The notes under the pieces: model-generated
What the model was told of the DNA's origin: nothing
The model's database searches: none
What the model saw: the letters and a program-made list of their open reading frames with translations, nothing else
Part shown: positions 26,780 to 35,194 of the stretch, one piece after another
Position numbering within the stretch: position 1 is the first letter of the stretch
How the letters are laid out: every line of letters begins with the position of its first letter
Position numbers and translations under genes: made by a program
NCBI RefSeq assembly: GCF_007197735.1
Contig: NZ_CP041637.1
Span: 1,955,001 to 2,019,000 of the forward strand
DNA: 64,000 bases
Reading direction: 5' to 3'
Source: Formosa sediminum
GTDB lineage: Bacteria; Bacteroidota; Bacteroidia; Flavobacteriales; Flavobacteriaceae

Positions 26780-26799
26780 AAAGTGACCTAGGTTACTTT
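26780..26799. promoter_or_regulatory. Crp/Fnr-type palindrome in front of crp
   Basis: AAAGTGACCTAGGTTACTTT is a 20-bp palindrome with a single mismatched pair. Its core has the GTxAC-N4-GTTAC layout, the same geometry as Fnr/Crp sites. Its centre is 36.5 bases from the end of the crp -7 element, about -42 from the expected start. It lies in the divergent region, so it could also affect the MFS gene. Confidence 0.65.
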
Positions 26800-26949
26800 C
26801 AAATTATTTATTTAAAGAAGCACACTTGCCTTTTAGTTTTAAACAAGAATTTTTAAAAAATGAAATAAAAACAGCACAATTTCCAATTTTGCACACTGTA
26901 TTAGAAAAGTTGTCAAACATATTAATTTAGATGTTTGCAGTTTTGTAGC

Positions 26950-28092
26950 ATGAAAAATATATCTAACTTCGGAATTTTTACCGTCTTATTAATTAGCAGT
27001 TTAACCATTATGGTTGGAACTGTAATAGCACCGTCGCTAGGGAGTATAGTGACGCAGTTAAATTTTAAATTTTCTCCAGGATTATTAATTACTTTACCAG
27101 CTTTGGGTGTTGTTGTTTTTGCACCATTTGTAGGGAAGCTTTTAGGTAAATTAGGCCCCATAAAGATGTTGTATTTGGGGTTAATACCGTATGCCCTTAT
27201 AGGAGTATCTGGTGGATTTATAACCAATGACTACCTCTTAATAGCCAATCGTTTTTTATTAGGAGGAGCAACAGTGATGTTACAAGTATCTATAACTTCG
27301 TTTATTGCAGAAGTGTTTCACGGACCGGAACGTATGAAATTAATTGCTTGGCAAGGCATGTCTATAGAGTTAGGAGGAGTTATCTTTTTATCTATAGGAG
27401 GCGTTTTAGGCCAATGGTATTGGCAGTATCCGTTTTATATCTATCTTATGGCTTTAGTTTGTCTTGTTTTGGCTTATAAAACCTTAAGCAATGTAAAAAG
27501 AACTAATACATCTACAGATGAAAGCCAAATACAAAAACAAGAGAATAAACCAAAAGTAAAATTAGTGTTTTATGCTTCTATGGCTGCTATGGTGTTGTTT
27601 TTTGTGAGTTTTGTGTCTTTACCTTTATATCTTCCAAAAGCATTTGATTTCAGCGATTCTTATACAGGATACTATATGGCATTTATTTCTTTAATTGCCA
27701 TTATTACTGCTAGCCAAATGCCTAAAGTAGTAGGGAAACTAGGCGATGGCAATACTGTAACACTTGGCTTTTCTTGTTTTACTGTAGGTTATATACTGTT
27801 GTCTGTGTTTTCAAGTGTGCCTTTATTAATAGGTGTAGCTATTTTTATAGGTATTGGTTTTGGCTTCACCATTCCGTTATTAAACCATATGATGATTGAA
27901 GCGAGCTCAAGTAAAACACTTGGTAAAAATTTAGGCTTGTATTCAATGGGTGTTTTTGGGGGGCAGTTTTTGTCTACATTTATAGAATATATGTCTGATA
28001 ATTATGCTGTAATTTACGGTTGTGCAGCTGCATTAGCATTGCTTTTAGGCCTTATATTGCTATTTTCCTTTAAAAAAGTAGAAGCCAATTAA
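26950..28092 (+). CDS. MFS transporter
   Basis: A 380-residue membrane protein with twelve predicted helices and a charged central loop (SNVKRTNTSTDESQIQKQENKPKVK, about 179-203). The pattern in helices 1-2 and the loop GKLLGKLGPIKML match the major facilitator superfamily drug/sugar exporter type. I start it at the ATG at 26950; an in-frame TTG at 26935 would only add five residues not typical of an MFS N terminus. It diverges from crp and is followed by an AraC regulator 46 bases downstream. Substrate unknown; export of a small molecule is likely. Confidence 0.85.
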   Translation: MKNISNFGIFTVLLISSLTIMVGTVIAPSLGSIVTQLNFKFSPGLLITLPALGVVVFAPFVGKLLGKLGPIKMLYLGLIPYALIGVSGGFITNDYLLIANRFLLGGATVMLQVSITSFIAEVFHGPERMKLIAWQGMSIELGGVIFLSIGGVLGQWYWQYPFYIYLMALVCLVLAYKTLSNVKRTNTSTDESQIQKQENKPKVKLVFYASMAAMVLFFVSFVSLPLYLPKAFDFSDSYTGYYMAFISLIAIITASQMPKVVGKLGDGNTVTLGFSCFTVGYILLSVFSSVPLLIGVAIFIGIGFGFTIPLLNHMMIEASSSKTLGKNLGLYSMGVFGGQFLSTFIEYMSDNYAVIYGCAAALALLLGLILLFSFKKVEAN

Positions 28093-28110
28093 ACATTAAG
28101 TAGTTATATT

Positions 28111-28136
28111 TACATTTAAACGTTAGTTTAAAATGT
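28111..28136. promoter_or_regulatory. Inverted repeat in front of the AraC gene
   Basis: TACATTTAAAC (28111-28121) and GTTTAAAATGTA (28125-28136) are inverted copies apart from one extra base. They lie between MFS and araC, just downstream of a -7-like TATATTTA (28105-28112). It could be an autoregulatory operator or a hairpin in the message. Confidence 0.45.
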
Positions 28137-28138
28137 AA

Positions 28139-28903
28139 ATGCATAATAGTAGTTGGACACATAAAATTAAAATTTCTAAAGGCCATTATAACGAATCGGA
28201 CATGTTATCGGAAAACGCATTCGGAATTTATTTTGAGTTTTTAGATGAAGCAAATTTAATAGTTAGTTTTAAACCCCTAAATGATAAGTTTCCTGTTTTA
28301 ACTAAGGACAATAATGAAGCTGTATTGCTTAATTTTGAACGAGAATTTATAGAAGAAGACGACATAGAATATGCTTTAGAAATTATGATGTTGTTTAATA
28401 ATTCTAAACGTCTAGTTGTTAAAGGGACTGATAAAACTGAAAAAATTCATGCTGTGATACATATGATTACAGCAGAATTATCTCTTGAAACACCGTCTTA
28501 TATTATTCTAAAAACAGTATTAAAAGTTTTAATGCTACACTTAATTCGTTTTCAAAATAATGCGTTTATCGATCAAGATTTAAATCAGAAACGGGTCTTT
28601 CAATTTTTAAAACTTATGGAAATTTCTTTTTTAAAAGAAACCAAAACAGAATATTATGCAGCAGAAATGGGGATTAGTGAAAAACGTTTAAATCAGATCT
28701 TAAAATCAAAACTAAATGTTACAGCCAAACAAATTATTCAGCAACGTCAAATTACAGAAGCTAAACGCCGATTAGTAAAAAGCGAAATTACCATTAAAGA
28801 GTTGGCCTATGTATTAGGGTTCGATTCTATAAGTAGTTTTTCTAGATTCTTTAAAAAGTTTGTAAAAGTAAACCCTTCACAATACAGAATTGAACATACA
28901 TAA
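28139..28903 (+). CDS. AraC family transcriptional regulator
   Basis: A 254-residue regulator. The C-terminal two-helix-turn-helix domain (about residues 160-254) is clear: YYAAEMGISEKRLNQILKSKLNVTAKQIIQQRQITEAKRRL and then IKELAYVLGFDSISSFSRFFKKFVKVNPSQYR, the AraC signature. The N-terminal part looks like a small cupin-type sensor. It follows the MFS gene on the same strand and probably regulates it. A terminator follows. Confidence 0.88.
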   Translation: MHNSSWTHKIKISKGHYNESDMLSENAFGIYFEFLDEANLIVSFKPLNDKFPVLTKDNNEAVLLNFEREFIEEDDIEYALEIMMLFNNSKRLVVKGTDKTEKIHAVIHMITAELSLETPSYIILKTVLKVLMLHLIRFQNNAFIDQDLNQKRVFQFLKLMEISFLKETKTEYYAAEMGISEKRLNQILKSKLNVTAKQIIQQRQITEAKRRLVKSEITIKELAYVLGFDSISSFSRFFKKFVKVNPSQYRIEHT

Positions 28904-28911
28904 ATAAAAAA

Positions 28912-28949
28912 GCGATTGATTACTTTAACACAGTTCAATCGCATTTTTT
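28912..28949. terminator. Terminator after the AraC gene
   Basis: An 8-bp stem (GCGATTGA at 28912-28919, TCAATCGC at 28935-28942) with a 15-base loop is followed by six T. A run of A on the other side may let it serve the convergent oxidoreductase gene too. Confidence 0.7.
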
Positions 28950-29016
28950 ATTTTAAATAATTGAGTTTAAAACAATATATATTTTAATTTATACTAGAGC
29001 TTATTTTATTTGTAAT

Positions 29017-30018
29017 TTAGGCTGTAAGCTTTATAAGTGTTCTTCCTTTTAATTCACCTTTAAGCATACGTTGTATATGTGCGTTTAACTCTTCAAGGTT
29101 AATTTCATGAGCAGTGCTTCCTAATTGTTCTGGTTTCCATGTTGTAGCCAGTTTTTCCCAGACTTTTATACGGTCTGCCATTTTAGCATTTTGAGAGTCA
29201 ATGCCAATTAAAGTTATTCCTCTTAAAATAAATGGGAATACGGTTAATTCTAATTTCGGAGAAGCCACGTTTCCGCAACATGTAATAGCTCCCATGGGTT
29301 GAGTTGTTTTTATAATATTTTCTAAAATCTGACCTCCAACCGTATCAATTCCTCCTGCAAATAAAGGTTTTAATAATGGTTTGTTTGCCATCTGTTCTGC
29401 ATCTTCTCGTAATAGAATTTCTTTTGCTCCTAACTGTAATAAAAAGTCTTGCTCAGATGCTTTTCCTGTAATCGCAACAACATCATATCCTAATTTACTT
29501 AAAATAGATACACTTAAGCTACCCACACCTCCAGTGGCACCAGAGACAACTATTTTGCCATCTTCAGGTTTAACAAGCGCAATAAGTTTTAAGACAGACA
29601 TTCCTGCCGTTAATCCTGCCGTACCATAAATCATGGCCTCTTTTAAACTTAGGTGCTTAGGACATTTTACGGCCCAAGCGGAAGGAACTTTAATATATTC
29701 TGCAAATCCTCCATCAGTATTCATACCCAAATCGTAACTTGTAACGATTACAGACTCTCCAACACTCCAATTAGAGTCTGTAGTTTGTTCTATAATACCT
29801 ACAGCGTCAATACCAGGAGTATGTGGAAAATTTCTAGTAACACCTTTATTTCCGGTAGCCGATAAAGCATCTTTATAATTTAAGGAACTATATTGTACCT
29901 TTATTAAGAGTTCATGTTCTTCTAAAGGACTAAATGCCATGTCTTTAATAGCGCAAGTATAATTGTTATCTGTTTCTTCTACTCTAAATGCTTTAAATGT
30001 TGAATTGACTTCTATCAT
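29017..30018 (-). CDS. YhdH/YhfP (AcuI)-type NADPH-dependent oxidoreductase
   Basis: A 333-residue medium-chain dehydrogenase without zinc ligands. The N-terminal YSSLNYKDALSATGNKGVTRNFPHTPGIDAVG is the YhdH/YhfP hallmark, and VVSGATGGVGSLSVSILSKLGY is the Rossmann NADPH-binding loop. Members reduce quinones or acrylyl-CoA (AcuI), the latter detoxifying acrylate made from algal DMSP. Which one applies here is not decided by sequence. It diverges from an HxlR-type regulator across a 137-base region with an inverted repeat, so it is probably under that regulator. Confidence 0.88.
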   Translation of the reverse strand: MIEVNSTFKAFRVEETDNNYTCAIKDMAFSPLEEHELLIKVQYSSLNYKDALSATGNKGVTRNFPHTPGIDAVGIIEQTTDSNWSVGESVIVTSYDLGMNTDGGFAEYIKVPSAWAVKCPKHLSLKEAMIYGTAGLTAGMSVLKLIALVKPEDGKIVVSGATGGVGSLSVSILSKLGYDVVAITGKASEQDFLLQLGAKEILLREDAEQMANKPLLKPLFAGGIDTVGGQILENIIKTTQPMGAITCCGNVASPKLELTVFPFILRGITLIGIDSQNAKMADRIKVWEKLATTWKPEQLGSTAHEINLEELNAHIQRMLKGELKGRTLIKLTA

Positions 30019-30095
30019 CTTTATTGTATTAGTTTTTACTTACTTTTGTATAAATATCGGCATAATTGTATTAATAATCAACAGCTTACAAAAAG

Positions 30096-30118
30096 TGCAC
30101 TAACGAACATTTAGTGCA
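30096..30118. promoter_or_regulatory. HxlR operator between divergent genes
   Basis: TGCACTAA (30096-30103) and TTAGTGCA (30111-30118) form a perfect 8-bp inverted repeat spaced by seven bases. It lies upstream of both the HxlR gene and the oxidoreductase gene, beside a -7-like TATGTTTA (30125-30132). Binding by the HxlR protein is inferred. Confidence 0.6.
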
Positions 30119-30155
30119 GATTTGTATGTTTAAAGCACTTTAGAAGAGAAAAAAA

Positions 30156-30473
30156 ATGAAAAAAAGTTATTGTCCTATAGATACATTTATAAATACAGTA
30201 AAGGGAAAACGCAAAGGGACTATAATTTTGCATTTATATCAAGGTGATAAAAGGTATAGTGAATTAGTACGTTTACTTCCCGATATTAGTGAGCGCATGC
30301 TCTCTAAACAGCTCAAAGAACTTGAGACAGATGGATTAATTAAACGGACTGTGTTTCCTGAAGTGCCTCTACGTGTTGAGTATAGTTTAACAACTCTAGG
30401 AAAACAAATTCGTCCAGTATTAAAAGAAATGTATAAAGGAGGCATGCTCTTTGAAGCGACCATCGAGAATTAA
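30156..30473 (+). CDS. HxlR family winged-helix regulator
   Basis: A 105-residue single winged-helix protein: YCPIDTFINTVKGKRKGTIILHLYQGDKRYSELVRLLPDISERMLSKQLKELETDGLIKR is the standard HxlR pattern. The lone Cys6 in the YCPID segment matches the redox- or electrophile-sensing cysteine of HypR/QorR-type members. A quinone oxidoreductase-like gene diverges from it, so it may derepress that gene on electrophile stress. Confidence 0.88.
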   Translation: MKKSYCPIDTFINTVKGKRKGTIILHLYQGDKRYSELVRLLPDISERMLSKQLKELETDGLIKRTVFPEVPLRVEYSLTTLGKQIRPVLKEMYKGGMLFEATIEN

Positions 30474-30575
30474 CTTATTTTAATACTACTACATTTAATT
30501 TTTTACATATTATGCTTTTTGGTTTTCGCAAAGAGTTAATCTTGTTTTTACTACTTTCGCAGAAATATTTCTTGA

Positions 30576-31523
30576 ATGTCCATCACGCTTTTATCATCGC
30601 CTTTACAAGGCTTTACAGATTTTCGCTTTCGTAATGCATTTCATCAGTATTTTGGCGGGATAGATACATATTATGCGCCATATATTAGACTGAATGGAAA
30701 ACTTATAATTAAAAATAACTATAAGCGCGATTTAGATCCGGCACATAATACTGTACCACATTTAATCCCGCAGGTTATGACTAACGATCCTGACGAGTTT
30801 CTCTTTGTTATAAAATATGTACAATCGCTAGGATATACAGAATTGAATTGGAATTTAGGGTGTCCATACCCAATGGTTACCAAGCAAGGTATGGGATCAG
30901 GAATGATATGTAATCCTGAAAAAATAGATGCAGTTTTACACCAAGCTCATAACGAAAGTGATATTACCATTTCTATGAAAATGCGTATGGGTTATAATGA
31001 GCCTACAGAAATTTTAGATGTATTTCCTGTTCTTGAAAAATATCCTATTAAAAATGTAGCCATACATGCACGTATAGGGAAACAATTGTATAAAGGTGGA
31101 ACCGATCTAGATGCATTTCAAAATTGTGTTACTAAAAGTCCGCATACACTTTACTATAATGGAGATATTACTAGCGTTGCAGCCTATCGTAGTTTACAAG
31201 AGCGTTTTCCGAGTATAACACACTGGATGATAGGAAGGGGATTAATAGCCGACCCCTTTTTACCACAAATGATTAGAAATAATACGACCGAATATCCAGA
31301 AAATAGATGGCAAACTTTTAAAGATTTTCACGATACTATTTATAGTCAGTACGACGAGGCTTTATCTGGACCAATGCCTATAAAAATGAAAATGTTAGGT
31401 TTTTGGGAGTATTTTTCTCAAAGTTTTAATGATCCTAAAAAAGTCTATAAAGCCATTAAAAAAAATGGTAATCCGAGAAATTATAAAGCTACAGTTGCAG
31501 AGATTTTTGCTAAACAAAGATAA
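30576..31523 (+). CDS. tRNA-dihydrouridine synthase
   Basis: A 315-residue FMN enzyme of the Dus family. It starts LLSSPLQGFTDFRFR (the APMxGxTD-type flavin site), has the catalytic Cys96 in NWNLGCPYPMV, MKMRMGY in the barrel and MIGRGLIADPFLP for the phosphate site. It reduces uridines in the D-loop of tRNA. The proportions are closest to DusC-like proteins; which positions it modifies is not evident. It appears to be a single gene. Confidence 0.88.
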   Translation: MSITLLSSPLQGFTDFRFRNAFHQYFGGIDTYYAPYIRLNGKLIIKNNYKRDLDPAHNTVPHLIPQVMTNDPDEFLFVIKYVQSLGYTELNWNLGCPYPMVTKQGMGSGMICNPEKIDAVLHQAHNESDITISMKMRMGYNEPTEILDVFPVLEKYPIKNVAIHARIGKQLYKGGTDLDAFQNCVTKSPHTLYYNGDITSVAAYRSLQERFPSITHWMIGRGLIADPFLPQMIRNNTTEYPENRWQTFKDFHDTIYSQYDEALSGPMPIKMKMLGFWEYFSQSFNDPKKVYKAIKKNGNPRNYKATVAEIFAKQR

Positions 31524-31585
31524 AAGCGGTATAAATTTATAAAACTAATCTGTTTAGTTTTACATAATTTAACGACTAACCGTTA

Positions 31586-31593
31586 TAAATTTG
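31586..31593 (+). promoter_or_regulatory. -7 element before the HD/Pycsar-type operon
   Basis: TAAATTTG matches TAnnTTTG and lies 58 bases before the first gene of the operon. A clear TTG at -33 is not seen, so the call is tentative. Confidence 0.4.
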
Positions 31594-31651
31594 AGGATGT
31601 AGAGCCATTTCTAAAGTATTGTTCTACATTAAAATTCATTACCTTTAGATT

Positions 31652-32821
31652 ATGAAAGATACAGTTTTACAGCAGGCTGAGGTTTTTGTTACAAGTTTAT
31701 TTGAAAGACAATTATCACCCAAAAATCATTATCATAACATAGAACATACTCGTAATGTTTTAGAAACTGTGACGAGATTGGCTATGATGGAAAAATGTGA
31801 TGAACACGATACTTTTCTGTTAAAATTAGCTGCTTGGTTTCATGATACAGGTTATGTAAATGTAGAAACAGGTCATGAAGAAGCTAGTGTAGCTATGGCG
31901 CAACAGTTTTTTAAAGAATCAGGTTTGCCAGAAACAGATTTATTAATTGTAGAGCAACTTATCTCAGTCACTAAAGTAGGGGTAGTGCCTAAAACACTAT
32001 TAGAGAAAATAATTAAAGATGCCGATTGTGCTCATGTTGCTTCAGAAGATTTTTTTGAGATCTCTGAACGTTTAAGACAAGAGTTGAAATATAAAAATGA
32101 AACAAATATTTCTGAACTGGATTGGTTAAAAAAGAATAAAGAATTTATAGCCAATCATAAATTTTATAGTCCGTATGCTCAAGTAAAATTACAACCTAAA
32201 AAAGAAATGAATGCTTATGAGTTGGACCGTAAAATAGAAAAGATTTCTAAAAAGAAAACAAAGAAATCTAAAACTAAAAAAATGGGTAGAGGCGTAGAAA
32301 CTATGTACCGTGTAACGCTAAGAAACCATATGGAATTAAGTGGCATAGCAGATTCTAAAGCCAATATATTATTATCTGTAAATGCCATAATAATTTCTGT
32401 AGCATTATCTAACTTAGTACCTAAATTAGACAACGCGTCAAATTTATTTTTAGTTTATCCTACTTTAATACTTTTAATATTTAGCGTTTTAGCCATAGTG
32501 TTATCAGTACTATCTACACGTCCTAATGTCTCTAATGTAAATGTTACAAGAGACATGATTAAAGCTAACAAAACCAATATTTTATTTTTTGGAAATTTTT
32601 ATAAAATGTCTTTAGAAGATTTTGAGTGGGGTGTAGATTATTTAATAGAAAATGAAGAAACGTTATATAATTCATTAACTAAAGATTTATATTTTTTAGG
32701 ATTAGTGTTAGAGCGTAAGTACAGATTGTTAAGATTAACATATACAGTTTTTATGGTAGGTATTGTATTATCGGCTTTATCGTTTATTTTAAGCTATCAT
32801 TTTTTAGTAACCGTTAAATAA
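31652..32821 (+). CDS. HD phosphohydrolase fused to a Pycsar-effector-type membrane domain
   Basis: A 389-residue two-part protein. Residues about 1-185 are an HD domain: His32 in YHNIEH, His64-Asp65 in AAWFHDTGY, and Asp123/Asp125 in IKDADCAH. A lysine-rich linker (about 190-212) leads to a membrane part (about 218-389) that matches the Pycsar effector transmembrane family (DUF5706): RNHMELSGIADSKANILLSVNAIIISVAL, two helices, a cytoplasmic segment FGNFYKMSLEDFEWGVDYLI, and two more helices. In Pycsar phage defence such domains disrupt the membrane on binding cCMP or cUMP. No pyrimidine cyclase is visible nearby. The next gene starts nine bases on. Confidence 0.8.
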   Translation: MKDTVLQQAEVFVTSLFERQLSPKNHYHNIEHTRNVLETVTRLAMMEKCDEHDTFLLKLAAWFHDTGYVNVETGHEEASVAMAQQFFKESGLPETDLLIVEQLISVTKVGVVPKTLLEKIIKDADCAHVASEDFFEISERLRQELKYKNETNISELDWLKKNKEFIANHKFYSPYAQVKLQPKKEMNAYELDRKIEKISKKKTKKSKTKKMGRGVETMYRVTLRNHMELSGIADSKANILLSVNAIIISVALSNLVPKLDNASNLFLVYPTLILLIFSVLAIVLSVLSTRPNVSNVNVTRDMIKANKTNILFFGNFYKMSLEDFEWGVDYLIENEETLYNSLTKDLYFLGLVLERKYRLLRLTYTVFMVGIVLSALSFILSYHFLVTVK

Positions 32822-32830
32822 TAATTAAAT

Positions 32831-35179
32831 ATGGAACAATTAATAACAGGACCATTTAAACCTATAATTTCGTTTCGATATTTAAAATCGACCTTTGAAA
32901 AGCTTTTAAGTTCTAAAAATCCTATGGAGCAGTTTATGGCTAAAGAAGGTATTAAAATTTTAGATGCAAACCCAGAACTGGTTACAGGTACTAGTGCTAT
33001 AGATGTATTTTATAGTTATAAAGAAGAGGTCGATAAAATAATGGCATTTTTATTTCCGCCTGCCTTAGCAGACAACGAAATTAAAGCCGCTTTATTTCCA
33101 TATTCTAACGCCTATTTTTATGTCTCTAAACGATTTAAAAGTATTATAGACGAAACCTCGTCTGATGTAAATCAAGTGCTGCGAAAACTGTATAAAGACA
33201 ACGACGACTCTATAGATCTTAATCCCTATGCTATAATTTTAAATAAATATTACCAATTTAATGTCGATTTTGAGCGCCCTAAACAAATTCAATTGGTAGA
33301 TGGCACCGGTGTTACAAGAACATACAGAATTACGTTTAATGCCGATTTTTTAAATATTTATCCCAATGAAAATGCAGTAGAAATTACTTCTGAAATTTTA
33401 GACGAACTCTTAGAAAATGCTCAAGATAAAAGTGTTTGGGATCTTTATTTTCCTGAAGATTCTTGGACGGTTGAAGGTTTTGGAATTATTAGTATGATTG
33501 ATACAACCTTAGACGAAAAGATAGACGACTTTAAAGCGCATCTTATTAAAGGAAACTCCAATAATTCTAAACCAATTATAGAAGATTTACGTAAAATATT
33601 CAATATAAGTGATCTGGAAATTGGTAATTATATCGTAGAAGGTGATCAATTAATTCGCCCAATAGGTGAGGGCAAACATACTTTTACATTACATGACGAT
33701 GGTCAACAAGTGTCATGCCAATCTTATGCTTGTAAATATGTTTACGATACTTTATTTGTAAATCACGAGCCTGTTGTATTATCTAATGTTCTTAATTATA
33801 GTAAAAAGTCTCCAGGAAATAGTTTAAGTCGTACTTTATTAGAGAAAGGTTTTAAAAGTGCAATCTTATTACCTATTGTTATTGATGGCGAATTAAAGTT
33901 TATAGTAGAATTGGTTGCTCATAAAGTAAATCAATTAAATCATATTAATAAAGTTAAGCTAGACACTATAATGCCTTTTATCTTAAGTCATTCTAAACGG
34001 TCTATTGCAGAGTATGACAATGAAATTAGTGCCATCATTCAAAATCAATGCACATCCATTCACCCAGCAGTGGAGTGGCGTTTTGTAGAAGAAGCACATC
34101 GATTTATTCAAGAACGCGATGCAGGGTTTTCGCCTAATTTTAATGAGATTAAGTTCGAGAATGTCCTGCCTTTATTTGGACAAATAGATATTGTAGGGTC
34201 TTCTGTTGCTAGAAATAAAGCCATACAAAGCGATTTAAATATGGCTTTAACGTTAAGTAAAAACATTTTAAGAGAGCGAATTGAAGATAAAAACTATCCG
34301 TTTTACGAACAACTTATTTATAAAATAGATAAACAGATTTATGAATTAGAATCTGATTTTAATAATAACACAGAACAAGAAATTAATTTGTTTTTTGAAA
34401 AAGATATTTATCCACTTTTCAGACATTTTAAAGCTGCTGGACCTAAAAACGATAAAATAGATGATTTTATAAATACATTAAACGAAAATAAACATTCGTT
34501 TTATGTGGCAAGAAAAGCTTACGATGATACAATTAATAACATCAATAAATCTTTATCTGTATTTATAGAAAAGAAGCAAGTAAAGGCTCAAGAAATCTAT
34601 CCTCATTACTTTGAAAAGTTTAAAACCGATGGGATTGAACATAATATGTATGTAGGGCAATCCATATCACAAAACACAGCTTATCACGAATCTGTGCTTT
34701 TTAATTTAAGATTATGGCAATTGCAAGTTATGTGCGAAATGGAAGCTTTATATTATGCCAATCAACACAATTTTCCTGTAAAGTTAGATGTTACATCTTT
34801 AGTTTTGGTTTACGATGTACCACTTACTATCCGTTATCGTATAGACGAGAAACAATTTGATGTAGATGGTGCTTATAATGTACGTTACGAAATGATTAAA
34901 AAACGTATAGATAAAGCATTAATTAAAGGAACAACCGAACGTATTACTCAACCTCATAAATTAACTGTTGTATATTCTACAAATAACATTGAACGTGAAT
35001 ATTTAAGTTATTTTGAGTTCCTGAAGTCAAAAAATTATATAGGAGATAAAATTGAAATTTTAGAAGTAGAAGAGCTTCAAGGAGCAAATGGTATTAAAGC
35101 CATAAGAGCAGATATTAATCCAAAATTAGAGCAAGCCAATACATTGTTTTCCATGGCAGATTTGGAAGCTTCGCTTTAA
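32831..35179 (+). CDS. Large GAF-domain-like protein of unknown function
   Basis: A 782-residue cytoplasmic protein with no signal peptide or membrane helix. The middle (roughly residues 255-395) has GAF-like features: SQSYACKYVYDTLFVNHEPVVLSNV, then SRTLLEKGFKSAILLPIVIDGELKFIVELV. The N-terminal 200 residues and the C-terminal half are mostly helical and acidic; I recognise no catalytic domain and no class III cyclase motif. It is sandwiched between the HD/Pycsar-type gene (9 bases) and the phosphatase-barrel gene (15 bases), so the three proteins probably act together, this one perhaps as a sensor. Confidence 0.65.
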   Translation: MEQLITGPFKPIISFRYLKSTFEKLLSSKNPMEQFMAKEGIKILDANPELVTGTSAIDVFYSYKEEVDKIMAFLFPPALADNEIKAALFPYSNAYFYVSKRFKSIIDETSSDVNQVLRKLYKDNDDSIDLNPYAIILNKYYQFNVDFERPKQIQLVDGTGVTRTYRITFNADFLNIYPNENAVEITSEILDELLENAQDKSVWDLYFPEDSWTVEGFGIISMIDTTLDEKIDDFKAHLIKGNSNNSKPIIEDLRKIFNISDLEIGNYIVEGDQLIRPIGEGKHTFTLHDDGQQVSCQSYACKYVYDTLFVNHEPVVLSNVLNYSKKSPGNSLSRTLLEKGFKSAILLPIVIDGELKFIVELVAHKVNQLNHINKVKLDTIMPFILSHSKRSIAEYDNEISAIIQNQCTSIHPAVEWRFVEEAHRFIQERDAGFSPNFNEIKFENVLPLFGQIDIVGSSVARNKAIQSDLNMALTLSKNILRERIEDKNYPFYEQLIYKIDKQIYELESDFNNNTEQEINLFFEKDIYPLFRHFKAAGPKNDKIDDFINTLNENKHSFYVARKAYDDTINNINKSLSVFIEKKQVKAQEIYPHYFEKFKTDGIEHNMYVGQSISQNTAYHESVLFNLRLWQLQVMCEMEALYYANQHNFPVKLDVTSLVLVYDVPLTIRYRIDEKQFDVDGAYNVRYEMIKKRIDKALIKGTTERITQPHKLTVVYSTNNIEREYLSYFEFLKSKNYIGDKIEILEVEELQGANGIKAIRADINPKLEQANTLFSMADLEASL

Positions 35180-35194
35180 TAGGAATATGAGTTT

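Noticed and set aside
26935-26949. TTG start adding five residues to the MFS protein
   Set aside because: The ATG at 26950 gives a normal MFS N terminus; the extra residues have no support.
31541-31561. AAAACTAA/TTAGTTTT stem after the dihydrouridine synthase gene as terminator
   Set aside because: The stem is short and AT-only and has no T run, so I did not list it as a terminator.
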